Positions 23,280 to 31,881 of a DNA stretch of 32,054 bases are shown piece after piece. The position numbers and the translations under genes are program-made. Under the pieces are notes generated by a model, which saw only the letters and a program-made list of their open reading frames with translations, did no database searches and was not told where the DNA came from. The stretch spans positions 1 to 32,054 of the forward strand of contig CACXMS010000031.1 of NCBI GenBank assembly GCA_902768795.1, written 5' to 3'. The DNA comes from an uncultured Eubacteriales bacterium (GTDB lineage: Bacteria; Bacillota; Clostridia; Christensenellales; CAG-138). The first letter of the stretch is position 1. The number at the start of each line of letters is the position of its first letter.

Positions 23280-24773
23280 ATGAAACGATCTTGCGGAATT
23301 TTGATGCACATCAGTTCACTTCCGTCGAAGTACGGGATCGGAACGCTCGGCAAAGAAGCGTTCCAGTTTGTTGACTTTTTGAAGGCCAGCGGACAGGGAT
23401 ACTGGCAGGTTCTGCCCGTCACGCCGACCGGCTACTCCGATTCGCCCTATCAGAGCGCGTCCACGTTCGCCGGCAACCCTTACCTCATCGATCTGGATCT
23501 TCTGATCGAAGAAGGGCTTCTGACCGCGGAAGAAGTCGACCTCGATTGGGGCGGCGATCCGCGATACGTCGATTACGGCAAGCTGTGGGAAAACCGTTCC
23601 GGCGTCCTTCGCAAGGCTTTCGCGCGCTTCGATCGTCGCAAAATGGAATCGTTCCGTGCCGAAAACGCGGACTGGCTCGAGGAGTACGCGCTGTTTGCCG
23701 CGTTAAAATCCAGGTTTGACAACAAGCCGTGGACCGAATGGGACGACCCAGCGATCGTTGAGCACCGTCCGGACGCCGTTGCGTACTACCGCCAGATCCT
23801 CGTGCATGACATTGACTTCCATTGCTTCGTTCAATACGAGTTTGACAAGCAGTTCCGGGCGCTCAAAGAATATGTGAACGCAAACGGCATCCGCATCATC
23901 GGCGACGTTCCGATTTACGTGCCGCATGACTCCGTTGACGTCTGGAGCAATCAGCATCTGTTCTATCTCGACGAGCGTCACAATCCGAGTCTGCTCGCGG
24001 GCGTTCCCCCGGATTATTTCACCGAGCTCGGTCAGCTCTGGGGCAACCCGATCTACAACTGGGACGTCCACCGTCAGGACAATTTCGCCTGGTGGCGGCA
24101 CCGCATGGAGCGCACCGGCGCGCGGTTTGACGTCGTCCGCATCGACCACTTCCGCGGCATCGAAAGCTATTGGGCCGTTCCCTACGGCTCGGCCGACGCG
24201 CGTCCCGGCCGCTGGTATCCCGGCCCCGGCATGGATCTGATCCGCGCCATCCAGCAGCAGTGTCCGAACGTGGATATGATTGCGGAAGACCTCGGCTTCC
24301 TTACGCCGGAAGTCAAGAAGCTGCTCTCCGACTCCGGTCTGCCCGGCATGCGGATCCTGCAGTTCGGTTTCGATCCGACCTGCGATTCGCGTGAGCTTCC
24401 GCACAATTATACGCCGCACTGCATCGCTTATACCGGAACGCACGACAACGCCCCGATCATGGGCTGGGTGTCCGAAGCGGCGCCCGAGCAGATCGAGTAT
24501 GCGGTCAATTACCTCGGTCTGAATGAGCGCGAGGGTATGCCGTTCGGATTTGCCCGCGGAATTTTGAACTCCGTTGCAGAGCTGGCGATCCTCCCGATGC
24601 AGGATTATCTCGGGCTTGGCAACGAATCGCGTATGAATCTCCCCTCCTCGACCGGCTGGTGGAAATACCGCGCCCAAAAGAGCGACTTTACGGAAGCGCT
24701 CGCAAAACGCATCCGCTACTATGCCGAGATCTCCGCGCGCTGCGATGTTCCCGGCAAAACCTCCAATCTCTGA
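23280..24773 (+). CDS. malQ: 4-alpha-glucanotransferase (amylomaltase)
   Basis: GH77 enzyme of 497 aa that transfers alpha-1,4-glucan segments in maltodextrin and glycogen metabolism. Motifs are GILMHISSLPSKYGIG at the N-terminus, SPYQSASTFAGNPYLIDLD, nucleophile D289 in VVRIDHFRG, acid/base E336 in MIAEDLG and D389 in GTHDN. The C-terminal NLPSSTGWW segment is also present. The ATG at 23280 follows GGAGG with 5-bp spacing; a longer reading would run through the promoter. It stands alone, and a terminator follows. Confidence 0.95.
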   Translation: MKRSCGILMHISSLPSKYGIGTLGKEAFQFVDFLKASGQGYWQVLPVTPTGYSDSPYQSASTFAGNPYLIDLDLLIEEGLLTAEEVDLDWGGDPRYVDYGKLWENRSGVLRKAFARFDRRKMESFRAENADWLEEYALFAALKSRFDNKPWTEWDDPAIVEHRPDAVAYYRQILVHDIDFHCFVQYEFDKQFRALKEYVNANGIRIIGDVPIYVPHDSVDVWSNQHLFYLDERHNPSLLAGVPPDYFTELGQLWGNPIYNWDVHRQDNFAWWRHRMERTGARFDVVRIDHFRGIESYWAVPYGSADARPGRWYPGPGMDLIRAIQQQCPNVDMIAEDLGFLTPEVKKLLSDSGLPGMRILQFGFDPTCDSRELPHNYTPHCIAYTGTHDNAPIMGWVSEAAPEQIEYAVNYLGLNEREGMPFGFARGILNSVAELAILPMQDYLGLGNESRMNLPSSTGWWKYRAQKSDFTEALAKRIRYYAEISARCDVPGKTSNL

Positions 24774-24786
24774 TCACGCAGCAATT

Positions 24787-24823
24787 AAGGGCGGCGCTTC
24801 CGAAAGGAAGCGCCGCCCTTTTT
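24787..24823 (+). terminator. Terminator of malQ
   Basis: A 15-bp perfect stem (24787-24801 with 24806-24820) with a GAAA tetraloop runs into T residues, 13 bp after the malQ stop. It may also stop the convergent aquaporin transcript. Confidence 0.88.
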
Positions 24824-24875
24824 GGTTTCATTTTAATCGACCCGACCTGCGTTTTGCAGAGGGTCGGTTTTCGCG

Positions 24876-25565
24876 TCAGTTCTTCTCGAGCGCCTTGTAA
24901 ACAACCGCTGCAAGCGCCGCGCCGGCCAGCGGTCCGACGATAAAGACCCACAGACTGCCGAGCGGAGCAAGGTTTCCGGAAATCGCCGCAACGACCGCGG
25001 GGCCGATGCTGCGCGCCGGGTTCACGGAAGTGCCGGTGAGACCGATGCCGAGAATGTGTACGCCGACAAGCGTCAGACCGATCACGAGTCCGCCGAACGA
25101 ACCGTGGCTCTGCTTCTTGGAGGTTACGCCCAGGATACAGAGAACGAAGATGAACGTGAGAACGATTTCAACCACCAAACCGGCGATCGGATTCTCGCCG
25201 ACACCGGCAAGGCCGTTGCTGCCGAAGCCGCCGGTCATATCCTTCACTTTGCCGAGTCCGAAGATCAGGGCAAGCAGACCGGAGCCGGCCAGCGCGCCGA
25301 CGCACTGCGCGGCAATGTAGCCGAAGAACTCTTTCAGTTTCATTCCGCCCGAAAGCAGAACGCCCAGCGATACGGCCGGATTGATGTGACAGCCGGAGAT
25401 GTTGCCGACCGAATAGGCCATAGCGACGATCGCAAGACCGAACGCCAGCGCCGTCAGGATATACCCGCCGCCCGCCGCAGCGTCACAGCCGACCAACATA
25501 GCCGTGCCGCAGCCGAGCACGACCAGCACGCATGTTCCGATGCATTCCGCAATATACTTCTTCAT
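24876..25565 (-). CDS. Aquaporin (MIP family)
   Basis: Channel of 229 aa with six membrane segments and both NPA half-helices: HINPAVSLG in the first half and TSVNPARSIGPAV in the second. The arginine directly after the second NPA is the selectivity-filter residue. The H before the first NPA and the compact length favour an AqpZ-like water channel over a longer glycerol facilitator, but substrate is not proven. The ATG at 25563-25565 follows AAAGGAGG. A weak imperfect hairpin lies after the stop. Confidence 0.92.
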   Translation of the reverse strand: MKKYIAECIGTCVLVVLGCGTAMLVGCDAAAGGGYILTALAFGLAIVAMAYSVGNISGCHINPAVSLGVLLSGGMKLKEFFGYIAAQCVGALAGSGLLALIFGLGKVKDMTGGFGSNGLAGVGENPIAGLVVEIVLTFIFVLCILGVTSKKQSHGSFGGLVIGLTLVGVHILGIGLTGTSVNPARSIGPAVVAAISGNLAPLGSLWVFIVGPLAGAALAAVVYKALEKN

Positions 25566-25604
25566 TTGATGAACCTCCTTTTGCTTATGATCAGGAACAG
25601 ATAC

Positions 25605-25633
25605 AGTATATCATTTCCGAAGCAACTTCGCAA
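25605..25633 (-). promoter_or_regulatory. Promoter of the aquaporin gene
   Basis: TTGCGA (25628-25633, minus strand) and TATACT (25605-25610) with a 17-bp spacer, about 33 bp before the ribosome binding site. Nothing else is recognisable between this and the CPBP promoter. Confidence 0.6.
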
Positions 25634-25761
25634 CCTGATTTTTTCCTTTTCGTTCCATCTATTTTATTCGAGCCGGTTTGTTTTTCCGGCCCCGCCGGTC
25701 AAGATCATCTCTTTTTGGATCTACTATATGCGCCGGCTCTTCCGAAAAGTCCCGAAACTGC

Positions 25762-25790
25762 TTGACGAAAAAAACGAATTGTGTTACAAT
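25762..25790 (+). promoter_or_regulatory. Promoter of the CPBP protease gene
   Basis: TTGACG at 25762-25767 and TACAAT at 25785-25790 with a 17-bp spacer. The AAGGAGG site follows at 25807-25813. Confidence 0.75.
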
Positions 25791-25825
25791 CGGTGCTATC
25801 CGAATCAAGGAGGTTTTTTCCGATT

Positions 25826-26791
25826 ATGAAGCTGATTCCGGGAACAAAACTTTCGGAAAGCGCCAAAACGGCGAAATTCCACAACGGCTGGATTCTCTGC
25901 ATCCTGATCACGCTGCTGCTTTTCATCATCGCTTCTACGCTGCAGTCGATCGTTTTAGGGCCTGTAATGACAGTCCTGATGTTCAGCGACCCGTCCCTGA
26001 TACAGTCCGCGGCAGCCGGTGATTTTTCCGGCATTATGGAACATTCCATGGAGATCACGCGCAACATGCCGTGGTGGTTTATGGTTTTGAGTCTTATTCT
26101 CACCGTGACCGTGATCGTTGTCTGCCTGTTCTATACGACAAAGATCGACCGGCATTCGATTGCAACAATGGGATTTTGCGGTTCCAGACCGGCTTTGGAA
26201 TACCTGACGGGCTACGGCATCGGCTTTTGCATGTTTTTTGCCGCGCTGTTGATTTGCGTGGTAACCAAAGCCGCGACAATCGACGGGATTTCCGACCGGA
26301 TTTCCTGGGCGGTTCTGCTGTTCTTCGTCGGCTATCTGATCCAGGGCTTGTCCGAGGAAGTGCTTTGCCGCGGCGTTCTGATGCAAAAACTCTCGATCCG
26401 CTATGCGCCGATCGTCGCCATCCTGCTCAACTCCGTATTTTTTGCCGCTTTGCATCTCGCAAACCCGGGCATCACGCCGCTCGCGCTTCCGAACCTGGTC
26501 CTGTTCGGCGTCTTTGCGTCGCTTTATATGTGGAAGCGCGGCAATATCTGGGGCATCGCTGCGCTGCATTCGGCATGGAATTTCACCCAGGGCAATCTCT
26601 TCGGCGTGCAGGTCAGCGGCACGGCGCTTGCTCCTTCCTTGTTCAGCGTATCGCTGGCCGAAGGCAGCACATGGATGAACGGCGGTTCCTTCGGGCTGGA
26701 AGGCGGCCTCGGAGTTACCATCGTTTACGTGATCGGCATCGTGATCCTGCTGTTCCTTCCTGTTCGCAAAGAAGCGCGGCTGGACGCATAA
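25826..26791 (+). CDS. CPBP-family intramembrane metalloprotease
   Basis: Membrane protein of 321 aa with about eight hydrophobic segments. The CPBP (CAAX protease and bacteriocin-processing) motifs are present in order: LSEEVLCRGVLM (EExxxR), FAALHLANPG (second-motif His) and LHSAWNF (third-motif His). Such proteins cleave or modify membrane substrates and may give self-immunity to bacteriocins; no bacteriocin gene is nearby. I chose the ATG at 25826 since AAGGAGG lies 12 bp before it. The spacing is somewhat long, but the upstream alternative precedes the site. Confidence 0.87.
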   Translation: MKLIPGTKLSESAKTAKFHNGWILCILITLLLFIIASTLQSIVLGPVMTVLMFSDPSLIQSAAAGDFSGIMEHSMEITRNMPWWFMVLSLILTVTVIVVCLFYTTKIDRHSIATMGFCGSRPALEYLTGYGIGFCMFFAALLICVVTKAATIDGISDRISWAVLLFFVGYLIQGLSEEVLCRGVLMQKLSIRYAPIVAILLNSVFFAALHLANPGITPLALPNLVLFGVFASLYMWKRGNIWGIAALHSAWNFTQGNLFGVQVSGTALAPSLFSVSLAEGSTWMNGGSFGLEGGLGVTIVYVIGIVILLFLPVRKEARLDA

Positions 26792-26833
26792 CGGGCTGCA
26801 TTTCTTCTCCAAGTCACCACACAAATATGCTGA

Positions 26834-26866
26834 GATCCGCCGGTTGTCCGGCGGATCCGTTTTCTT
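26834..26866 (+). terminator. Terminator of the CPBP protease gene
   Basis: A 10-bp stem (26834-26843 with 26848-26857) and 4-nt loop, followed by CGTTTTCTTTT. Confidence 0.75.
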
Positions 26867-26932
26867 TTCGGGTTCGGAATGAAAAACGTCGTTTTGCGGA
26901 AGACTACCGATGAATCTGCATCGGAGGTCATT

Positions 26933-28252
26933 ATGAGATCTGTTTGGAAAGAAACGGCAAATATCCGGTCGTTCCCGAAGCTCGAACGGGATCTGAATAC
27001 CGACGTACTCATCATCGGCGGCGGTATGGCGGGCGTTCTGACGGCGTTCCTGCTGGAGCAAGCCGGCGTGGAATGCATCCTGTGCGAAGCGGAAACGCTC
27101 GGAAGCGGAACGACCGCAAACACAACCGCTAAAATCACAAGCCAGCACGGACTGATTTACGATAAGCTGATCCGTGAATTCGGCGAACGAAAGGCAAAAC
27201 TGTATTACCGGGCAAACGAAGAAGCGATCAGCGCGTTCCGGATGCTTTGCAAAACGATCGACTGTGATTTTGAGCAAAAAGACAACTATATCTATACGCT
27301 CGACGACGACCTGAAAATCGATCGGGAAATGTGTGCTCTGGAGAAGCTCGGTATTCCGGCCGTATGCACAACCGCAGAGAACCTGCCGTTCGAAGTCGCC
27401 GGAGCGATAAAGTTTTCCAACCAGGCGCAGTTCCACCCGCTCCGGTTCCTTTTCGGCCTTCAGAAAGGGCTTCGGATCTTTGAGCATACGCGCGTGCGGG
27501 AACTGAAAAAAGCCGAGGACGGCATCCTTGCCGTGACAAGCGGCGGAACCGTTCGGGCAAAGCGCGTCGTTGTCGCCACGCATTTCCCGTTTCTGAACAA
27601 GCACGGCGCATACTTTCTCAAGCAGTATCAGCACCGGTCCTATGTCATTGCGCTGGAAAACGCGCCGGACCCGGGCGGCATGTATCTGGATGACGATGAG
27701 AGCGGTTTCTCGTTCCGAACGTACCGGGACCTGCTTTTCATCGGCGGAGGCAGTCACCGGACCGGCAAGCCGGGCGGCGGATACCGCGTTCTGACGGACT
27801 TTGCCGCGCGGTATTTTCCGAAATCGACCGCAGCGTATGCCTGGGCGGCGCAGGACTGCATGACGCTGGATTCCGTTCCGTACATCGGGCGGTACGCTTC
27901 CGGGACGGGAGGACTTTTTGTGGCGACGGGATTCAACAAATGGGGCATGACCGGCTCCATGGTCGCCGCAAGACTTCTGCGGGACATTCTGACCGGCGCG
28001 GACAGCCCGTATACCGAGCTGTTCTCCCCGGCGAGGAGCATCCTCCGCCCGGCGCTGTTTTCCAACGCCGTACAGTCCGTTGTCGCGCTGCTCACGCCGA
28101 CCGCGCCGCGCTGTCCGCATCTGGGCTGCGCGCTGCACTGGAATGCGGAGGAGCGCAGCTGGGATTGCCCGTGCCACGGTTCCCGCTTTGCAAAGGACGG
28201 CACGCTGCTTGACAATCCGGCGACGGGCGATCTGAAATCCGTACAAAAATGA
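26933..28252 (+). CDS. FAD-dependent oxidoreductase fused to a Rieske [2Fe-2S] domain
   Basis: Protein of 439 aa. The N-terminal DAO-type FAD domain begins with TDVLIIGGGMAGVLTAFLL (dinucleotide-binding motif, residues 23-41) and GSGTTANTTAKITSQHGL. Near residue 330 comes DSVPYIGRY, then GLFVATGFNKWGMTGSMVAA, typical of the family. The C-terminal 46 residues are a compact Rieske module with C394-x-H396 and C412-x-x-H415 ligands. This architecture is shared with the Bacillota YhfW-like group, whose substrate I do not know. The ATG at 26933 has GGAGGT 4 bp upstream; an in-frame ATG at 26879 has no such site. The stop overlaps the terminator stem. Confidence 0.88.
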   Translation: MRSVWKETANIRSFPKLERDLNTDVLIIGGGMAGVLTAFLLEQAGVECILCEAETLGSGTTANTTAKITSQHGLIYDKLIREFGERKAKLYYRANEEAISAFRMLCKTIDCDFEQKDNYIYTLDDDLKIDREMCALEKLGIPAVCTTAENLPFEVAGAIKFSNQAQFHPLRFLFGLQKGLRIFEHTRVRELKKAEDGILAVTSGGTVRAKRVVVATHFPFLNKHGAYFLKQYQHRSYVIALENAPDPGGMYLDDDESGFSFRTYRDLLFIGGGSHRTGKPGGGYRVLTDFAARYFPKSTAAYAWAAQDCMTLDSVPYIGRYASGTGGLFVATGFNKWGMTGSMVAARLLRDILTGADSPYTELFSPARSILRPALFSNAVQSVVALLTPTAPRCPHLGCALHWNAEERSWDCPCHGSRFAKDGTLLDNPATGDLKSVQK

Positions 28253-28290
28253 GCGTCGCTCCCGAAGCCGGGAGCGGCGCTCTTTCTTCT
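28251..28290 (+). terminator. Terminator of the FAD-Rieske gene
   Basis: Fourteen-base arms (28251-28264 and 28269-28282) with one G-U pair and an AAGC loop, followed by TTTCTTCT. The stop codon TGA (28250-28252) is partly inside the stem. Confidence 0.75.
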
Positions 28291-28337
28291 CTGCTCAGAG
28301 CAGGCGTTTTCGGATTTCTTGCCGTGGCCTGGTATTT

Positions 28338-29129
28338 TCAGCTTCCGGTGGATTCATAGCGGCGTTCGCAAAGCGTCCAGATCCACACCGCGAGAGCGAA
28401 GAAAACCGCGGAACAGCCGATGATCGCAAGGGAAAGCAGCCACGGGTTATGGGTGCCGTAGAGCAGCGTATCGACCGGAAGCGAAATAAACAGTCCGAAC
28501 GGCAGCACGAAGATCAACAGCGCCCGTATGAGGCCGGGATAGATCGCCAAAGGATATTTCGCATAGGCCGAGAAGTTGTAAATGACCTGAAGCAGCGGCC
28601 CGCTGCGCTTGAAGACAAACGCCAGCGCTGCCATCGCCACCTTGAGCGAGGTAATAATCACTGCGCCGAAGACCGCGCCGACCAGCAAAGCGGCGACCGT
28701 TCCGAATGTGACCGTAACCGTAAGATTCAGCGCGCAGACCGTGATCAGCGCCGCGCCGAGAATCAGTTCGCCAAAGCCCTCCGGCTGAAAGGTTTCGGCA
28801 AACACCTGAAACAGCACCGGCACCGGACGCAGAAAGTGCATGTCCATATCCCCGTCCTTGACCCTGCGATAGGCCACAAGCCAGAATTCGTCACTGAACA
28901 GGTGGTCGAGCGCGATCGGTATCATCGAAAAGCCATAGAAGAAGCCAACCTCCGGGAGCGAATAGCCGGCCAGCGTTGGAATCGCCTGCAGGATGAAATA
29001 AAGCGCGGCGAGCGAACAAAGATTGGAGAAGAAGAACGAGAACAGCGCGACAATCGTGTCCTTCTTGTACTCCAGCCGGGAGATCATACTCCGTTTGATG
29101 CAGGTGAAATACAGATGAACGTACCGCAT
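28338..29129 (-). CDS. ABC-2 type exporter permease, second subunit (COG3694-like)
   Basis: Membrane protein of 263 aa with six hydrophobic segments. An amphipathic N-terminus (MRYVHLYFTCIKRSMISRLEYKKD) comes before the first. The pattern resembles the DUF990-type permeases (COG3694) that pair with a COG4587 permease and COG4586 ATPase, which are the two upstream genes here. The ATG at 29127-29129 lies 1 bp after the preceding stop, so it is coupled; the longer reading upstream is not supported. The exported substrate is unknown. Confidence 0.85.
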   Translation of the reverse strand: MRYVHLYFTCIKRSMISRLEYKKDTIVALFSFFFSNLCSLAALYFILQAIPTLAGYSLPEVGFFYGFSMIPIALDHLFSDEFWLVAYRRVKDGDMDMHFLRPVPVLFQVFAETFQPEGFGELILGAALITVCALNLTVTVTFGTVAALLVGAVFGAVIITSLKVAMAALAFVFKRSGPLLQVIYNFSAYAKYPLAIYPGLIRALLIFVLPFGLFISLPVDTLLYGTHNPWLLSLAIIGCSAVFFALAVWIWTLCERRYESTGS

Positions 29130-29130
29130 A

Positions 29131-29964
29131 TCAGCCCCCCTGCACCGTGACCTTGCGGACGGCGTGCATAAACAGGAACTTTGCAAGCAGCTCCAGCACG
29201 ACAATCCATGCCGCCGACAGCGCGACGGAACCCAGCGACCGGGCAAGGTCGTATTTCATCATCAGGATCAGAATCGGGTTCTGGCTCATACCGGCAAAAG
29301 GCATCCAGTCAAGAACCTCCCGCAGTCCCGCCGGAAAGAACGCAATCGGCAGCAGCGTTCCGGAAAGAAAGGAGATCAGCGTGACCTTGAGCGAATTCAA
29401 TCCCCAGCCGGAGGAGGTATAAAAGCACAGCACACCGAAGATGTAGGAGATCGTATCGTTAAGCAGCGACGCGCACAGCCCGGACAGCAGGAACAGCCCC
29501 AGATGTGCGAAGAACGCCGGGAAGGTCAGCCCCGGCAGAAAGCCGAGAACGCCGAGCGTTACAAGCGCCGCGGTATACAGCGGCAGACCGAACAGCGCCG
29601 TCATCGTGAGCAGCGTGCCGAGAGAGGTCGCTGAGAATTTCCCGCGGTAACTGATGGGTTTGATGAGGTAATTGCCGATCGTGCCTTTCTTGATATCGGT
29701 GTTGATGTTCCACAGCGTGTCGTTGTTGTACGTCACAAAATTGAAAATCGTCGTCAGCACCACGTAAGAGATCATCTCGCGGTAGGTAAAGCCGTGAATC
29801 TCGGCGTCAATGCCGCCCGCGCTCGACCGGTAGACCGCCAGCCACAGAAAAACCATGCAGGCAACCTCGCATACCGTGATGGCCGCCCAGATCAGAATAT
29901 TGAACCGGTAGGCCATCGTGTCGATCGCGCCGGCGCGGAGGAAGGGCTTATACTTTTTCAGCAT
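29131..29964 (-). CDS. ABC-2 type exporter permease, first subunit (COG4587-like)
   Basis: Membrane protein of 277 aa with six hydrophobic segments. A cytoplasmic stretch (NNDTLWNINTDIKKGTIGNYLIKPISYR) after the second resembles the coupling region of this permease group. Its start (ATG 29962-29964) overlaps the ATPase gene by 17 bp, showing coexpression. It probably forms a heterodimer with the product of the next gene. Confidence 0.86.
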   Translation of the reverse strand: MLKKYKPFLRAGAIDTMAYRFNILIWAAITVCEVACMVFLWLAVYRSSAGGIDAEIHGFTYREMISYVVLTTIFNFVTYNNDTLWNINTDIKKGTIGNYLIKPISYRGKFSATSLGTLLTMTALFGLPLYTAALVTLGVLGFLPGLTFPAFFAHLGLFLLSGLCASLLNDTISYIFGVLCFYTSSGWGLNSLKVTLISFLSGTLLPIAFFPAGLREVLDWMPFAGMSQNPILILMMKYDLARSLGSVALSAAWIVVLELLAKFLFMHAVRKVTVQGG

Positions 29965-30952
29965 GCTCCGCCTCCTGCTGTTCGAGAATGGTCTTGACCA
30001 CGTCGCCGATGGAGATTTCGGCTATTTTCATATCCATGGCCTTCAGGTCACGAAACGCATACTGCACCACCTGTTCGAGGGCGACCTTGTCCGCATCGAA
30101 GCGCAGAATCATGCGGCCGTCCTCCTCGGAGACATCGACTTCGGGCGAAAATACGGGGGCGGTTTCGGCATGGATCTCCGCCGGAACGGAAACCGTCAGG
30201 GTCTTGAGATTTCCGAAGCGGTTCTTGAGGCGGGCAAGCGGGCCGTCGTAGAGAATGGTTCCCTTTTCGAGCAGGATGATGCGCGAGCAGAGGTTCTCAA
30301 TGTCGGTCATATCGTGCGTCGTCAGCACAACAGCGGTGCCGTACGTTTTGTTCAGCGCGTGAATCGCCAGCCGGATTTTCTCCTTCACCAGCACGTCCAT
30401 CCCGATGGTCGGCTCGTCCAGGAACAGAATCTGCGGGTTGTGAAGCATGGACGCAGCGAGATCCGCCCGCATGCGCTCCCCCAGCGAGAGCGTGCGGACC
30501 GGTTGGGAAAGAAAGCGCGTGATGTCCAGCACTTCGCCGAGAAAGCCCATGCGTTCCCGATAGTCGGCGTCGGAGACCTGATAGATCTCCTTCAGCACCT
30601 TGAACGACTCAATCAGCGGAATATCCCACCAAAGCTGCGTCTTTTGTCCGAAGACGACGCCGATGTGCTGCGCGACCTGCCGTCGCATGCGATATGGCTC
30701 CATTCCGTCGATGCGGACGCTGCCGGACGTCGGCGTGAGAATGCCGCACATCATCTTGATCGTCGTCGATTTTCCCGCGCCGTTCGCACCGATGTATCCC
30801 ACGATCTCCCCGTCCGGAACGGTAAAACTGATCCCGTCCACCGCCCGGATCTCGTCGTATTTCCGGGAGAACAGCGTTTTCACCATCCCCGACAAACCGT
30901 TCCCGCGAATCGGCTTTTGAAACACCTTTGTCAATTCATTTACTTCGATCAT
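29948..30952 (-). CDS. ABC exporter ATP-binding protein (COG4586-like)
   Basis: ATPase of 334 aa. Walker A is GANGAGKS (about residues 55-62), the Q-loop FGQKTQLWWD, signature LSLGERMRADLA, Walker B ILFLDEPTIGMD and the switch His in LTTHDM. The N-terminal 40 residues before the core (including GMVKTLFSRKYDEIRAVDGISF) and the C-terminal regulatory extension are characteristic of the COG4586 group. The ATG at 30950-30952 has an A/G-rich ribosome binding site (AAGGGGGGAAG). It is first in the three-gene operon. Confidence 0.92.
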   Translation of the reverse strand: MIEVNELTKVFQKPIRGNGLSGMVKTLFSRKYDEIRAVDGISFTVPDGEIVGYIGANGAGKSTTIKMMCGILTPTSGSVRIDGMEPYRMRRQVAQHIGVVFGQKTQLWWDIPLIESFKVLKEIYQVSDADYRERMGFLGEVLDITRFLSQPVRTLSLGERMRADLAASMLHNPQILFLDEPTIGMDVLVKEKIRLAIHALNKTYGTAVVLTTHDMTDIENLCSRIILLEKGTILYDGPLARLKNRFGNLKTLTVSVPAEIHAETAPVFSPEVDVSEEDGRMILRFDADKVALEQVVQYAFRDLKAMDMKIAEISIGDVVKTILEQQEAEHAEKV

Positions 30953-31055
30953 GGGCGCTTCCCCCCCTTTTAATGCAAAACCGCTGCTCCGCGGATCCGA
31001 TTCCCGAAATTTCAGATGAACCGGCAGTTCCTTGCAATTCTTTCGTATTTATACT

Positions 31056-31084
31056 ATTATAATATTTCATTTTTCTTTTGGCAA
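31056..31084 (-). promoter_or_regulatory. Promoter of the ABC-2 exporter operon
   Basis: TTGCCA (31079-31084, minus strand) and consensus TATAAT (31056-31061) with a 17-bp spacer. The leader is about 100 nt. Confidence 0.72.
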
Positions 31085-31156
31085 GACAAAACGGATGCTG
31101 TAAACACGGAAAATCTACGAGTGTCAAACATAGGTAGCACTTTTGAGCAGGAGAAA

Positions 31157-31246
31157 TGTCAAGGGACGGGTGGAGATTTTTCAGCGGAAGTCGTTCGACT
31201 GCATGCGCAACAGCATGAAGCCGAAAAATACGACCCAACCTTGACA
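31157..31246. repeat. 90-bp near-palindromic element
   Basis: It begins TGTCAAGG and ends CCTTGACA. About 27-29 nt at each end are imperfect inverted repeats sharing GGGT, ATTTTTC and GC blocks. Smaller dyads (GTCGTTCGAC and CATGC/GCATG) lie in the middle. It may be the 3' non-coding part of the IS or an independent small element nested in it. Confidence 0.6.
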
Positions 31247-31297
31247 TGTGCCAAGTGATAGACTATTGTCCCGGCGGGCTTGCCCGCCTTGTTTCCT

Positions 31298-31672
31298 TTA
31301 CATCACCCACAAATAATCCGCTAATACTTCGTTCGGTGAACGCAACCCCAGATACAGCTTTATGTAGCTTCTTTCATATCCGTACCGCTCCCGCATCTCC
31401 TGATATGCCAATATCAGGTCTGTCCAACCATGCTTCTTTGCTAACCGCTTTATCCGCTTCAGTTTTGTCTCCGTATGTGCTCTCGGGCTGTTATGTGGCC
31501 TTCGACTGCGATCTTTCAGACTTTGCCATGTCCCGTCCCATTGCCCGTACCACTTGTAAAACGTCTTTCGACTGATGTGATACCTGTTCGCTGTTTCCGT
31601 TGCGTTCCCATGCTTTCGGTAATACTCCATTACACGTTGACGAAAGTGTGCTTCCTGTGCTATTCTATCCAT
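31298..31672 (-). pseudogene. Transposase remnant lacking the DDE catalytic core
   Basis: The 124-aa frame keeps the N-terminal helix-turn-helix region (FRQRVMEYYRKHGNATETAN, then YHISRKTFYKWYGQWDGTW, then SLKDRSRRPHNSP). It then goes from RSYIKLYLG directly to LRSPNEVLADYLWVM. That ending resembles the extreme C-terminus of full-length rve-type transposases, so about 200 or more residues with the DDE triad are missing in frame. It cannot catalyse transposition. The start at 31670-31672 lies just inside the right inverted repeat. Family placement is from memory of related proteins, not a search. Confidence 0.68.
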
Positions 31673-31852
31673 GCAGAGAGCACCCCTTTTGTGATAGTTG
31701 GTTGGCGCCTTTTATTCTATCACATGGCTCTCTGTTTTTCTCTATTTTCTGTTACCTATGTATTGTACCAAAACATATTCTTTCAAATAATCTATGTTGC
31801 ACATGGGCTACAATTAAAGTTTTGTGGCTTTTAACATTCGTCTTAAGAGCCC

Positions 31853-31881
31853 TTGACAAATCTTTATTTCTCTGTTATCAT
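31853..31881 (+). promoter_or_regulatory. Promoter of the AbrB-family gene
   Basis: Consensus TTGACA at 31853-31858 and TATCAT at 31876-31881 with a 17-bp spacer. The stretch from 31770 to 31852 shows nothing else recognisable. Confidence 0.78.

Larger units (their letters stand above)
31121..31769 (-). mobile_element. Internally deleted insertion sequence (IS481/IS3-like, rve-type)
   Basis: The candidate ends are imperfect inverted repeats: 31121-31138 read in reverse (GCTACCTATGTTTGACAC) and 31751-31769 (GTTACCTATGTATTGTACC). Inside lie a truncated transposase frame (31298-31672), a GC hairpin (31273-31288) and a 90-bp near-palindrome (31157-31246). A complete element of this type would be expected to be about twice as long. 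The terminal repeats were found by eye and no target duplication could be confirmed. Confidence 0.55.

Noticed and set aside
25955..28246. A 763-codon minus-strand open frame, and similar long ones at 8784-10709 (minus) and 6189-8270 (plus)
   Set aside because: They lie antisense to recognisable genes (CPBP protease and FAD-Rieske; MoxR/DUF58; PepV/YitT), have arginine/histidine-rich composition without domains and lack ribosome binding sites. They are shadows of G+C-rich coding strands.
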